The notes beneath the pieces are model-generated. The model searched no databases. It was not told the DNA's origin and saw nothing but the letters and a program-made list of their open reading frames with translations. A program made the translations under genes and the position numbers. From the NCBI GenBank assembly GCA_949710005.1, contig OX453274.1, positions 3,280,655-3,344,654 on the forward strand: a stretch of DNA of 64,000 bases. Direction: 5' to 3'. This DNA is from Ricordea florida (lineage: Eukaryota; Cnidaria; Anthozoa; Corallimorpharia; Ricordeidae). Shown in pieces: positions 17,381 through 28,142 of this stretch. The first letter of the stretch is position 1; each line of letters starts with the position of its first letter.

Positions 17381-20300
17381 CTAAAAGATTGGATATGTAT
17401 GAATTCCATCTTCTTCAACCCATCTTTTATCATAATATGCATTCAATCCTTTTTTAATTTGTGTATATGTCACAATTTGATTATCATTGACTCTAAATCC
17501 TGTGTTTTGTGCCATATCAATTGCCCCTTTTAAAGATGACATGTACCTATCCCAGTTCATTTCGTTTTGCCTATGAATTATACCTTTACAACTATACTTT
17601 GCTTTTCCTTTCTCATCCTCCGCGTAATAACATTTTGATGAAAGTGCAATCATTCTTACACCATCAAACTCCTTTTTGAACAGCCCGGGGGTCCTATCGT
17701 GATATTTAGAGGTTGATAGAAATTTTTCTTTTCCCCCATTAAAGTACTCTTCTCTCATTTCGGGTTTTATAATATCCTCCAAGTTTTCAGCCGAAATTCC
17801 CATGTACATTGAATCTGTATCCATTTGTATCAACTCAAAATCCTTTCTATCCACATATTTATCAAGAAAATCGTAATAAAATTCCAACATACGAAGTTTT
17901 GCTAACTGATACACCGCGATACCGCATTGATAAGGTCTGTCTATTTTTATTTGGTATTTTCGTTTTACTATTTCATATGTGTCATTTATTTCTGTAAGAT
18001 CTTCAAAGAACGCAGATCTTAAGGCTTTTTCAACCTCTTCCTCATCCTGGGTATACCTTGTGTTATTGTGTTTTTCTTTATCTTCTATCATTTTCCCATA
18101 GAATGAATTTCCTTTCAGTTTATTCGTGTCCGCTAATTCTTTACAACCTTTATACTTTGGTTTTAGTTTTTCGATCAATACTTTAATGTCTTTATTAGCT
18201 TCAATAATTTTAAAAATATCAGGGAATTGATTTAATTCATTAGTAATTTTTACGACATCATCAATTTTGTTTTCATCAAAAGCTTTACTTAATTTTTCCA
18301 GCATAAACTCTATATCACCATCCCTTCGTGCGTCGGACACCTCTTTTGGGAACCATCCAAAAGGTCTTCCCGATTCATACTTCAAAATATTATGAATAGC
18401 CGTAACCTCCAAACCATGATTAAGATACCATTTTATCATAGGTGTATATAACAATATCTTTTTTGCCTTGGTAACCCCGAGTAATTTTTTATTATTACTT
18501 AGATGTTTTCTCCCTGTAGCTTTTTGGTATTCTTTCATATGATCTGGTATCATATTTTCAGGAACATTATCTACAACAAATAACGGTGAGAACTCTTCAA
18601 ACATTTCTTTTAGGTGTTCAGGTACATTTATATCAACTTGGCAAAACCCGAAAAGTTTACCATCAAGAATCTCTTTACAAATCTTCTTAATATTTTCTTT
18701 GGACGATGGATTTTTTACCTCAATGCATTCTGCTTTTCCGCATGGCATTTCTTGTCCCGCACAGTATAGATATAACCCATTTGCGTCATAACCAACAATT
18801 CGCACACAATTTTTCGGAATTTTATATTTATGGGGGCGAATCTTTGTTTCTTCCTTTTCTGCATAGCGAGTAAATATAATACTAGGTCCTCCAACCATAC
18901 CAGTTTTCAATAGATTATAAATCTTGTTTTTATCGCATGTTTTACAATCTTTCCTTATTTTATGGCATTTTTTGCAAAACTCGTTATCACAAGATTTATT
19001 GCATCTATGAATGCAGTATTGCCCCGGGGCATATAATTCAGGATCACCTTTCTTCTTCATTTTTTGGTATTTATTTAGAACATACCTCATTGAGACGCCT
19101 GGGATGGAAACTGCATCTTTTAATATATCAATTTCGTCTGGATAATATAAACGCCTTGTTTTTTCTAAAGCTTCTTTGAAAGGGATAACATCGTTTAAGT
19201 TATACTCTTTCAACCAGTCCAGCATTGTAACACAACCCCTCTTTTTAAATTCAACCAAATATTCTTCATATTCTTCTTTGGAAATGTTTTTCTTTTTCAA
19301 ACTAGAGTAAAAGTCTTCATGTTTCACCGGTCCAACGTGAGAAAGTTTATCATAACTATCCAAAAATTCATAAGGAAGCACAAGTTTTTTGGCCTCGCAG
19401 TTGTTTGCTTTGCACCACCTATCAAAAGAAAGACCAGGGGCCAAGTAAGACATTACATCCAAGAATTTGAAATTCGGTGTTGATAAAAACATATACCTAT
19501 TCTGTTTCTTTGCAACGAAAATATCTTTAGTTTGATTTGTCATGTGTTTTACAAAATGTCTTTTAATCAAATTGATATCATACTTTCCACTATTAAACCC
19601 TAAAACAGGTACTTGATTACACCATTCTTCATACGCCTCTAAAACTTTCTTTGGGATAGAATCTTGGTCGGGTAGTGGATATTCTTTTTTAACTTTTTCA
19701 ACAATGATTTTTCTTATTTCCTCCAATTTTTCAACGAATTCTTTTATAAGCCCATCAGGATTTTGGTTGTAAAGAAAAACCCGTTTGTTTGTTAAATTAT
19801 CGATTATGGCAACACTAACCGGAGTATGGGTATGAGTAAAACTTAAATCCTCGGTAATCTGTTTATCTTCTTTTTGTAATATTGACTCAAAATCGTAAAT
19901 AATAAAATAGGGGTATGAAATAAATTTCTTTTTAAACCAGGTATTGCTTAATTCAGGGTTTTCACACTCCCAAACTGATACTAGATTATAACCCAAGCTT
20001 TTTATCATCTTTTCTCTTTCAATAGTTTCATTATATTTAATTTTGTCGGTTGTTGAACACGGGCACCCGTGCCATTTACACCCATAGAACTCAAAAACAG
20101 TATTTGTCTCAGGTTCGTATCCATCAAACAAAATCTCATTCCCTCCTCCATCCCTACCACACCTTTCTCCACCGTGACCACAAAACCCGTGATGAATATG
20201 TTTTCCTATAATTTCTGATTGCTTTTCTATCCACCTACAAGCTTTATAACTAAATTGGGTATTGCCCCCATAAAACACTTTTTCAGATTCACTCCTGATG

Positions 20301-21760
20301 TGTTTTATCTTTTCTCCTGTGCATAATATTTTTGTCTTTCCTCCTGTACATGTTTCATTAGTAAAATGCCTTTTTAAATCGCCGTGTCTGGTAAATTTTT
20401 GTTTACATCCTTGGCATACCCAATTATCAGCAAGAAGTTCCAGATTATTAATGTAAAAACCATGCCCATCATAAAGCCCTAAATTTAGGGTTGGTAAATT
20501 ATCTTTGAAATTGTTTTTTCCGAACACTAGTTTCCAAACTTTAAAATTTTCTCTTTCTTTTTGCTCGTACGCCCGAATGTTAATGGAAAAAAACTTTGAA
20601 ATTTTCTCAAAATCAATGAGTTTTGTTTGTCTAACATCTGCTTTTTTCAAATTTTGGTTATCATAAAAATCTCTAGCCAGTTTTAATGATTGTTTCTCTA
20701 TGCGTTCTTCAGGTCTGTCTTTACCAGAAAGAATATTCATTAGAATAGCTAAACACCTCCATACACATAAGTTATCATTTTTATCATCCACCGAATAAAT
20801 ACATCTTTTTTTGCGTAGCTCGTCCGGTAATCTTCCACACCCAATTAAAGGTTGTCTAGTGTGAATAACTTTTATTTTTACTTCTATAAACTCAACCCAA
20901 CCCTCATTAACACCAGATTTATGAATTTTCTTTTCTGCTGGTAAATATGCTCTACTCCAAGCGATACCCTCTAAACTCAATCTTTCCCCCTCGCACTGCT
21001 CTATATAATTTTTTATTTCTGAAAGAGAAGTAAAAGTTCCTCCACTTCTAAATGTGTGCGCGTGGTAAGCTATTTCACCATTTCCCCTATGAACCGACGC
21101 CGCAAAACTGAAAACAATTCTTGACCCCATTTCTATGTGAGGTTCCAATTCATTATAAATTGTTTCTGTCAGATCATTATTTAGATCTCTCCTAATTCGA
21201 ATAATATTTTCATTTCTTTCGGTGATATTTTGAAGATAGGCTTCAGGTTCAGGCGGTCTTATTGGAAATATTCTAAGGGCTGTTGTTCTTTTTCGTTTTG
21301 TTTTAGATTTAGCCCCCTCCTCCACATTATTCCCTTCATTTTTTGTTTTAGGTTTAGCGCCCTCCCTCTCCTCAGATGAAGTTTCCTTTTTTCCAGGTTG
21401 AGGTTTTGATTTGGGTCTGGCACCCTCCTTCTCATAATCCCTTCCATCAGATGAAGTTTTCTTTTTTCCAAGTTGAGGTTTTGATTTGGGTCTAGCCCCC
21501 TCCTTCTCATAATCCCTTCCGCCAGATAAAGTTTCCTTTTTTCCGGGCTGAGGTTTTGATTTAGGCCTAGCACCCTCCTCTCCTTCTTCTGCAGTGAAAT
21601 ATTCATCTTCTTCAGCGGCATTAAATGCGATGTTTATACTATTTTGAATAGGTTCTGGTAAGAATGATATAATCATATCTGAAAATTTTTTAATACCTCC
21701 CCTAACTGGGTTACTAGCTTTTTCCAATAAACTTTTGAATGAGTTAAATAATGATCCCAT
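17381..21760 (-). CDS. Polinton protein-primed DNA polymerase B, 1459 aa
   Basis: It replicates the element by protein priming at the TIRs. Features in order: a short helical N-terminus (VRGGIKKFSDMIISFLP); a Lys/Pro-rich linker with three copies of an EGARPKSKPQPGKK-type repeat (60-150); an OTU-like DNLCVWRC near 330; a finger CQGC...H...C near 446-470; an endonuclease-like EPETNTVFEFYGCKWHGC near 545-570; exonuclease motif DFES near 620 and NSGKYDI near 725; polymerase motifs YDANGLYLYC near 989, NSFYGKM near 1215 and DTDS near 1311. It is intact. Its promoter lies in the TIR. Confidence 0.95.
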   Translation of the reverse strand: MGSLFNSFKSLLEKASNPVRGGIKKFSDMIISFLPEPIQNSINIAFNAAEEDEYFTAEEGEEGARPKSKPQPGKKETLSGGRDYEKEGARPKSKPQLGKKKTSSDGRDYEKEGARPKSKPQPGKKETSSEEREGAKPKTKNEGNNVEEGAKSKTKRKRTTALRIFPIRPPEPEAYLQNITERNENIIRIRRDLNNDLTETIYNELEPHIEMGSRIVFSFAASVHRGNGEIAYHAHTFRSGGTFTSLSEIKNYIEQCEGERLSLEGIAWSRAYLPAEKKIHKSGVNEGWVEFIEVKIKVIHTRQPLIGCGRLPDELRKKRCIYSVDDKNDNLCVWRCLAILMNILSGKDRPEERIEKQSLKLARDFYDNQNLKKADVRQTKLIDFEKISKFFSINIRAYEQKERENFKVWKLVFGKNNFKDNLPTLNLGLYDGHGFYINNLELLADNWVCQGCKQKFTRHGDLKRHFTNETCTGGKTKILCTGEKIKHIRSESEKVFYGGNTQFSYKACRWIEKQSEIIGKHIHHGFCGHGGERCGRDGGGNEILFDGYEPETNTVFEFYGCKWHGCPCSTTDKIKYNETIEREKMIKSLGYNLVSVWECENPELSNTWFKKKFISYPYFIIYDFESILQKEDKQITEDLSFTHTHTPVSVAIIDNLTNKRVFLYNQNPDGLIKEFVEKLEEIRKIIVEKVKKEYPLPDQDSIPKKVLEAYEEWCNQVPVLGFNSGKYDINLIKRHFVKHMTNQTKDIFVAKKQNRYMFLSTPNFKFLDVMSYLAPGLSFDRWCKANNCEAKKLVLPYEFLDSYDKLSHVGPVKHEDFYSSLKKKNISKEEYEEYLVEFKKRGCVTMLDWLKEYNLNDVIPFKEALEKTRRLYYPDEIDILKDAVSIPGVSMRYVLNKYQKMKKKGDPELYAPGQYCIHRCNKSCDNEFCKKCHKIRKDCKTCDKNKIYNLLKTGMVGGPSIIFTRYAEKEETKIRPHKYKIPKNCVRIVGYDANGLYLYCAGQEMPCGKAECIEVKNPSSKENIKKICKEILDGKLFGFCQVDINVPEHLKEMFEEFSPLFVVDNVPENMIPDHMKEYQKATGRKHLSNNKKLLGVTKAKKILLYTPMIKWYLNHGLEVTAIHNILKYESGRPFGWFPKEVSDARRDGDIEFMLEKLSKAFDENKIDDVVKITNELNQFPDIFKIIEANKDIKVLIEKLKPKYKGCKELADTNKLKGNSFYGKMIEDKEKHNNTRYTQDEEEVEKALRSAFFEDLTEINDTYEIVKRKYQIKIDRPYQCGIAVYQLAKLRMLEFYYDFLDKYVDRKDFELIQMDTDSMYMGISAENLEDIIKPEMREEYFNGGKEKFLSTSKYHDRTPGLFKKEFDGVRMIALSSKCYYAEDEKGKAKYSCKGIIHRQNEMNWDRYMSSLKGAIDMAQNTGFRVNDNQIVTYTQIKKGLNAYYDKRWVEEDGIHTYPIF

Positions 21761-21775
21761 CTCTTTTTTTATGAT

Positions 21776-22040
21776 ACTATTTACACCTTTAAATCATTTT
21801 TTACTTACCGATACTTTCCGATACTTTCCGATACTTTCTGATAAAAGAAAATCGACTCAAAAATCTCTGTTTAATTTTCTGATAAATCTCTGATAAAAAG
21901 AAAATGGGCTTATACTATTTTTTCGTAGTTTATGAGCTTTGCGGATACTTTAATAGACGGCAAAAACTCTCCGTTTAATTCTTCTGATAAATCTCTGATA
22001 AAATCGAAAAACGTGGCTATAATTACGCTCGTATACTACT
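21776..22040. repeat. Right TIR of Polinton B
   Basis: This is the reverse complement of 6036-6299, with only small differences in the GATACTTTCCG-repeat part. It includes CCTTTAAATC at 21786-21795, the PolB promoter-like motif on the minus strand. TACCC follows directly at 22041. Confidence 0.93.
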
Positions 22041-22045
22041 TACCC

Positions 22046-23401
22046 GGAAACACGTGGCTTCCATTTGGAAAGTCACACTCTAGAGCGCACAAAATTCCTA
22101 TCTGTTCATTATTACGGTTAACTATTATGGTGTAATGAAGTCATTGAGGGTTACATCATTGTCTGCAGGAAAAAAAATTATATAACTTAATGTCTGTCCT
22201 GCTGTGTATCAGCTTCATGCATGGTGACGCATCGATGGCGAGGTGTGACTATGTTTGGATATAAAACGATACATATCAACCTCCCTTTTACCAGGTTGGG
22301 ACAATCAAAATATGTGGAAATTGTAGGAGCAAAAAGCTGACTTATAAATTCTGAACTGGTACGAATTAAATGTCTCTAGAATGTTGACAGACTACATATC
22401 GCGGACGCGTCCATCGCGAAGTGTGAAAATGCTAAAGCTTTAGCTTAAATTCATGTTTGGATAAATGATCGCAGCAGATAAGAAATTAGTGTGTTCAACG
22501 GTTCTCGTTTTTTTTAAGAGCCTCTGCCTGAGAGACCGGTGCAGGCTTGGAAAAAGGGGTCGGCCAATTTGGCTCAAATTTGGTACACTTAGTTACTATG
22601 AAGACTTATGCAATATGCAAAAGTTTCAGCTCCATTGCTCTTATTTGGGCTGCGTTCTAGATGTTACCATTTTTGGGGTCCCCCAGTGCTTTATTAAAGC
22701 CCATTTTGGGCACTCTTCAATACTTTGATTACAATGTCAGGGATATTTTAAGCCAAATATGAACTCAATTTTTATTACCTCTATCCTTAAGGGTTTCATA
22801 GCAAAAGATATTGATCAAAGAAATATTTCTGTTGTTTGTGAAATAATTGTTAAGTTAACGCTCTTAAAGACACTTTTTGTGAAACTGAAAATATTCCAAA
22901 TTTAAGTCGGATTTACTTAAGTGCCCACTTTTGAAATAACACAATTCCGACATGAGCAGAAACTTTAGCCCTTGGTATGTAAAAAACAAAGAGAAAATAC
23001 TAAGGTTACGGCTTTTTGACTGGGCGGCCTCGCTTTGAAGATGCTGATACAGCCACTTCCGTTCTAGTCATTTCCCCTCAATAATAAAGCTTATATAGAG
23101 TATGTTAGCCACAACCTTTCCAATAACCTACCTAAATAATATTTTATCTAGCACGTTTACTTTCTAATTCCACCTGAACGTTAAAATTGGAAAGATATGA
23201 AAATCTACTTCAGGAGAAAGTTACTTCCGGTCCAACAGTCCACATTGGAGGATTTGCATTACCTCTTTTGTTGATTGCAAGTTTTCCGGAATATTTCGTT
23301 ATCTTCGGAATTTTCAACGGAGTAAAGGCTAGGAAGAATGTCAACCCGTCAACCTTTTTGATGTTGGAGCGTGAAGTCAAAATACAGTGTCAAGAACTTC
23401 C
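22046..23401. other. Host DNA between element B and the foldback element
   Basis: I recognise no gene, RNA or repeat ends here. Short open frames lack any family features. It is AT-rich with no codon bias. Confidence 0.5.
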
Positions 23402-23410
23402 TTCTTTGTA
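23402..23410. repeat. Target-site duplication, left (TTCTTTGTA)
   Basis: Nine bases directly outside the left arm of the foldback element. The identical nine bases occur at 43722-43730 directly outside the right arm, 20 kb away. Confidence 0.85.
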
Positions 23411-23569
23411 GGCTTATTCTATTTTGCGAAACGAAACGAAACGAAACCAAACGAAACAAAACAAAATATATGGAAAAGGGAGAAAAAATGCTTATTAACC
23501 TAAACACAGCTTAAGACAACATTGACAATGTGTTTGGAAGTAATAGTTAACGAAAAATGACGGATTTTT

Positions 23570-24290
23570 ACCTTTTTCGCAAAGTAGTAATTTCAATACA
23601 ATTACTATTTTGCGAAATGGCCTTTTTTCACTTTGATTTAGCAAATATGTCCTTTTCGTCTGAAACAAATTGTGTCCACCAATAAAATGATTCATATTTC
23701 GAAGAGTCTGGTTACTTCTCATTTTATTCACCGCGCTAGAACTCATTTCGCAAAGTAGTAATTTTGCCAGAATTACTATTTTGCGAAATGGCGTTTTTTC
23801 ACTTTTATTTAGCAAATATGTTCTTCTCGACCGTAAAAAGTTGTGTCCACCAATAAAATGATTAATATTTCGTTGAGTCTGGGCACCTTTCATTTTACTG
23901 ACCGTACTAGAACTCATTCGGCAAAGTAGTAATTTTGCCAGAATTACTATTTTGCGAAATGGCGTGTTTTCACCTTTATTTAGCAAATATGTTCTTCTCG
24001 ACCGTAAAACGTTGCGTCCACCAAAAAAATGATTAATATTTCGTTGAGTCTGGGCACCTTTCATTTTACTGACGGTACTAGAACCCTTTTCGCAAAGTAG
24101 TAATTTTGCCAGAATTACTATTTTGCGAAATGGCGTTTTTTTCACCTTTATTTAGCAAATATGTTCTTCTCGACCGTAAAAAGTTGTGTCCACCAATAAA
24201 ATGATTCATATTTCGTTGAGTCTGGGCACCTTTCATTTTACTGACCGTACTAGAACTCATTTCGCAAAGTAGTAATTTTGCCAGAATTTA
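23570..24290. repeat. 171-bp tandem repeats in left arm (about four units)
   Basis: Each unit contains TTGCGAAAT...AGTAATTTTGCCAG and a segment that is open in one frame because 171 is a multiple of three. The repeats are about 90% alike by eye and run in opposite sense to those of the right arm. Confidence 0.9.
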
Positions 24291-24519
24291 ATATTTTACG
24301 AAGTGAGCTGTTTGTCGTCCTTTAAATTTGTTTTCTTGCCCTATAAATAAGTGTAAACATTAAAGTACTGATCAATTCCTGAAGACTCTGGAGACTTCTC
24401 ATTTTATTTTTAGAACTCATTATTAAGTGCACTCAGCAAAATCCACTTATCACAGAAGTTATCCCAATAACCATAGCAACAACCACATACCCTAGTAAAT
24501 GGACGAATTTGTGACATTA

Positions 24520-24774
24520 GGGACGGACCATTAGAAAAGCGATGGGGGGTGGGTAAAAAACAAAAAAAAATTCATGCAAGGGAAAATGCCAAGAAGAAAA
24601 TTTCATGCAAAGAAGAAGGTAAAAAAATGTGACTTTTTCACACGTAATAAAAAAAATTCGTGCAGAGGGGTTCACCTGAAAAAAAATTCCTGCACAAGCA
24701 GTGAGCGAAAAAAAAATTCGTGCAAGCTGAAAATTCCCCACCCCCCCCCCATCACTTTTCTAATGGTCAGTCCC
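24520..24774. mobile_element. Harbinger-like MITE, 255 bp
   Basis: Terminal inverted repeats of about 28 bp start GGGACNGACCATTAGAAAAG. TTA stands at both outer sides (24517-24519 and 24775-24777), the target length and composition used by PIF/Harbinger elements. The interior is A-rich with repeated TTCNTGCA motifs. Open frames crossing it are chance. Confidence 0.75.
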
Positions 24775-25284
24775 TTAGACTGTGTCTCTCAGAGACAAAT
24801 TGGGGAAAGTTTCCCTAATTTTGGGTAATTGGTATTAAAAGCTCTTTCACCAAAAAACTGAATGCATTTATTTTCTCGGAAATTGCAATGGTTACGATTA
24901 ATTGGTACCAGGTCTTTGTGTCGTCCATTTCGGTAATCACTCGTATGATTACAGACCGAGTTGGACTCTCTCTACTCAGTCCTATTATTACTGTTATTAA
25001 TAAGTTTAAAAGTCATTTCAAAATGTTGTAATTTTACCAGGAATTATTACTATTTTGCGAAGCTAGCAATTTTCACCTTTGCCGAAACAGGGCATTCGTT
25101 TTCGTATGATCATAAATTGATCAAAAATAAAACAATGTACATTTGTGCATCTATGCTATAACCCCAAACCAGTCGCAGTCGAACACCGTCGAGTGATTGC
25201 GGCGAAAACATGGGTAAAGTTAAATCAACGAGAAAAGCCTCTGGAAAAACAGTAAAGAGAAAAGGCACTAATCAGCGAAAGGGA

Positions 25285-25368
25285 TAACCTGCGATCAGGC
25301 GATTTTTTTTTTTTCGCCAAAAAAAAAAAAAACAAAAAACAAAAAAAAAATCGCCTGATCGCAGGTTA
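25285..25368. mobile_element. 84-bp hairpin MITE with 9-bp target duplication
   Basis: The arms TAACCTGCGATCAGGCGA + T-run and A-run + the exact complement form an almost perfect hairpin around a short A-rich loop. CGAAAGGGA flanks it on both sides (25276-25284 and 25369-25377). The 9-bp duplication suggests mobilisation by a Mutator-like transposase. Confidence 0.8.
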
Positions 25369-26694
25369 CGAAAGGGAAGAAAAGTTGTGGCGACCTCCAA
25401 AGTACCAAACATCCAGTCAACCGAGTGCGATCCGAAACAAAACGTGGTCACACTCCCATTCCTCCGATTCTGTGCTTGCGTTCGATTCCTCGCCACTGGT
25501 CGAGTCAGATTCTGCTAAACCAGGGGTAGCAGCTTTCGAAGCCATCAGCTTTAAACTACTGGTACCAACCTCTCTGGAAGTTGAAGGATGTGAGACTCCT
25601 GAAACATCGCTTGAAGGTCGGTCAAACCAGGAACCTTCACTACGGCGAGATCCTCCTGCTTTCATCAACCAAATCGCCTTTCTCCTTTTTCTCCCGGTTT
25701 CTTACGAGATTTTGTCCAAGGCGTCTTTTCTCCTTTCGATGAATTCATAATGTACGTTTTCACGGATTCTACATTAAAATATTCACTGATACCAACGGCC
25801 AAAACGACGCGACACAGCACAACTTTCAATGTAAAAAAAATATTCAAATAATTTTACTTGTATAAATTGTAATTTTAGTCCCGGATAAGATTTGCCGCGA
25901 AAAATCAGTAGGCGCTAGATGTGTTTTTAAAAATGGGATTAGAACGCCTTTAGTTATTAATTAACTCTTCTCCAAAATAGTTTTTCCCCGAAATCTCGCA
26001 ATCATTGAAGGATAACACATGTAAACATAAAACATGAACAATACATTTGAAATGGCTAAAAAGAAAGAAAAAACTCTCAAGTACCTCTTTGATAAAACAC
26101 TCCTTAAGAACAATGGACTGAATCGCTCTTTGTTTATTTGTTTTTATTTTTTATCAATATATATATATATACATTAGTGTGGTCCTATAATTTGGACCAT
26201 ACGAAACAGCACTGTCGCACTATAAACAATCGATGATTACTCCTAAAGCCTGAGCTCCTGTGAAGTTGTTAATAGTCAAATGAATGCTCTTGAAATAAAT
26301 TGAGCGCTCTACGAAATACATTCTACCCAGAATACAAGTATTTGTTTCTTTTGCAATTAAAAAAGGAACAAAGGAATGCATTCGAGTACGCACCATACAC
26401 ACATCCGTGTTAAAATTTAAAGCATACCTTCAAATATATACAGACTTTAATTCCGACAATTTCCCGCGTTTTCCCATACAAACCGCAGTCTTGAGTTCAG
26501 AACTTTTCAGGAATTGATGTTTACGCAATGAGCACATTAGATCATATTTAAATGCTATTTTGCGCCTTACAAATAATAAATCGTTATTATTATTACATTA
26601 TTACACATATTTTTATGGCACAAAAACAACTGCACTGCATTACAAAAGAGCCTAGATAATTCATTTCGCAAAATGAAATAGTAATTCTGGCAAA

Positions 26695-27231
26695 ATTACT
26701 ACTTTGCGAAATGAGTTCTAGTACGGTCAGTAAAATGAAAGGTGCCCAGACTCAACGAAATATGAATCATTTTATTGGTGGACACAACTTTTTACGGTCG
26801 AGAAGAACATATTTGCTAAATAAAGGTGAAAAAACGCCATTTCGCAAAATAGTAATTCTGGCAAAATTACTACTTTGCCGAATGAGTTCTAGTACGGTCA
26901 GTAAAATGAAAGGTGCCCAGACTCAACGAAATATGAATCATTTTATTGGTGGACACAACTTTTTACGGTCGAGAAGAACATATTTGCTAAATAAAAGTGA
27001 AAAAACGCCATTTCGCAAAATAGTAATTCTGGCAAAATTACTACTTTGCGAAATGAGTTCTAGCGCGGTGAATAAAATGAGAAGTAACCAGACTCTTCGA
27101 AATATGAATCATTTTATTGGTGGACACAATTTGTTTCAGACGAAAAGGACATATTTGCTAAATCAAAGTGAAAAAAGGCCATTTCGCAAAATAGTAATTG
27201 TATTGAAATTACTACTTTGCGAAAAAGGTAA
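26695..27231. repeat. Right arm, inner part: about three 171-bp units
   Basis: Unit starts recur at 26711, 26882 and 27053, exactly 171 bp apart. The arm is cut at 27231 by Polinton C and resumes at 43560. It is the reverse complement of the left arm with one unit fewer. Confidence 0.9.
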
Positions 27232-27658
27232 ACTACTATGTAAGCGGGTTTATACGCACGTTTTTAGGTTATTTTCAAATTTGACTGAAAATTTCTGTCC
27301 TTTTTTAGCTTATGGGTTATTTTCAAATTTGACTGAAAATCTTGTCTTTTTTTAGCTTAAGGCTCATAAGTACGTTTCAGGTTTGGGAGGTCTCTGTAAA
27401 GCTTATAAGCACGTTTTAGGTTTGGGAGGTCTCCAAGTTTACGCAAAGTTTATACGCACGTTTTTAGGTTATTTTCAAATTTGACTGAAAAGCCTCTGAT
27501 TTTTGGGTTTAGGTTCATAAGTAAGTTTTAGGTTTGGGAGTCTCTGCAAAATTCATAAACACGTTTTAGGTTTGGGAGGGTCTCTCTGCGAAAAAATTTG
27601 AAAATAATTACGGTTTAAAAGAAAAATCATTGAAATACAATACTAAATGGATCAAAAA
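27232..27658. repeat. Left TIR of Polinton C, 427 bp
   Basis: It equals the reverse complement of 43133-43559 in length and, by eye, nearly every base. It runs past the start codon of the first gene: the first 12 coding bases (ATGGATCAAAAA) belong to the repeat. It contains several copies each of two motifs, AATTTGACTGAAAA and AGGTTTGGGAGG. Confidence 0.95.
27611..27620 (+). promoter_or_regulatory. TIR-borne promoter-like motif, left
   Basis: CGGTTTAAAA lies 27 nt before the first start codon inside the TIR, with an identical copy at 43171-43180 serving PolB. Confidence 0.5.
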
Positions 27659-28033
27659 TTACAAAGTTTGAATATTCTGCAACTAAAATTTATTGCAAGG
27701 CAGTTGGAAATTAAGGGTCGGCATAAAATGATTAAAGCTGATTTAATTAATGAGTTGAGAAAATTTCCAGATGAGGATATTGATAAGTTATTTTTAAAAG
27801 CTAATTTAATGTATAATTATTATTATTATTGTGAACATGGAATTAAAAAATATTCTTGTAAAGAATGCGGTGGATCACAAATATGCGTTCATAGGAAAAG
27901 AAAGTCTTACTGCGTATTATGTGGTGGTTCAGAAATATGTTTTCATAACAAGCAAAAAAGTTTTTGTAAAGAATGCGGTGGTTCACAAATATGCGAACAT
28001 AATAAACAAAAGTATCATTGTAAGGAATGTTGA
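27647..28033 (+). CDS. SAP-like plus Cys/His-repeat protein, 128 aa
   Basis: A SAP-like helix pair (LQLKFIARQLEIKGRHKMIKA, about 10-50) is followed by about four copies of the 18-residue CxHxxxKxxCxxC unit (about 63-128), for example GSQICEHNKQKYHCKEC. It is shorter than its counterpart in B (274 aa): the N-terminal SAP segment and one or two repeats are missing. It is the first gene inside the left TIR. DNA or RNA binding is inferred. Confidence 0.8.
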   Translation: MDQKLQSLNILQLKFIARQLEIKGRHKMIKADLINELRKFPDEDIDKLFLKANLMYNYYYYCEHGIKKYSCKECGGSQICVHRKRKSYCVLCGGSEICFHNKQKSFCKECGGSQICEHNKQKYHCKEC

Positions 28034-28040
28034 AAATTAT

Positions 28041-28069
28041 GTTATGTAACCTTATTTTGGTTTCATAAC
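28041..28069 (+). terminator. Palindrome after the Cys/His-repeat gene
   Basis: GTTATGTAACC, a short loop and GGTTTCATAAC lie 8 nt after the stop. This is the only copy found between genes in the same direction, showing that the signal is not restricted to convergent pairs. Confidence 0.6.
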
Positions 28070-28142
28070 AAAAAAAAACTATATTTTAAAAGAAAAATCA
28101 TAAAATTGATTAAAAGTAGTTCAATAACTAGAAAAATATAAA

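Larger units (their letters stand above)
6036..22040. mobile_element. Polinton/Maverick element B, complete (16.0 kb)
   Basis: The element begins AGTAGTATACGAGCG and ends with its exact complement. The same five bases TACCC lie immediately outside both ends (6031-6035 and 22041-22045); Polintons usually make 6-bp duplications, so one base may have changed. It carries 17 apparently intact genes: integrase, PolB, packaging ATPase, a candidate major capsid protein and a row of virion-type small proteins. No stop or frameshift is seen in the core genes, so it may be young. It has the same orientation as elements A and C. Confidence 0.93.
24291..26694. other. Interior of the foldback element
   Basis: No transposase or other conserved protein is recognisable. 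It holds two nested MITEs (24520-24774 and 25285-25368), a decayed piece of the arm repeat near 25025-25070, and an AT dinucleotide run near 26155-26172. Open frames between 25385 and 25850 show no family feature. Confidence 0.6.

Noticed and set aside
22465-23411. Short frames of 74-87 aa before the foldback element
   Set aside because: No conserved residues, no splice context and no codon bias; likely chance.
24517-24828. Overlapping frames on both strands (about 74-84 aa)
   Set aside because: They lie in the Harbinger-like MITE, are Lys/Phe-rich low-complexity, and end with the inverted repeats.
25272-25850. Transposase remnant in the foldback interior
   Set aside because: Frames on both strands are Ser/Glu/Pro-rich without DDE or zinc motifs; nothing ties them to a known transposase.
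23495-27355. Open frames encoding repeated MSSSTVSKMKG-type sequences in both arms of the foldback element
   Set aside because: The period of the tandem repeat is 171 bp, a multiple of three, so any stop-free frame repeats. The frame is present on opposite strands of the two arms and has no protein-family features.
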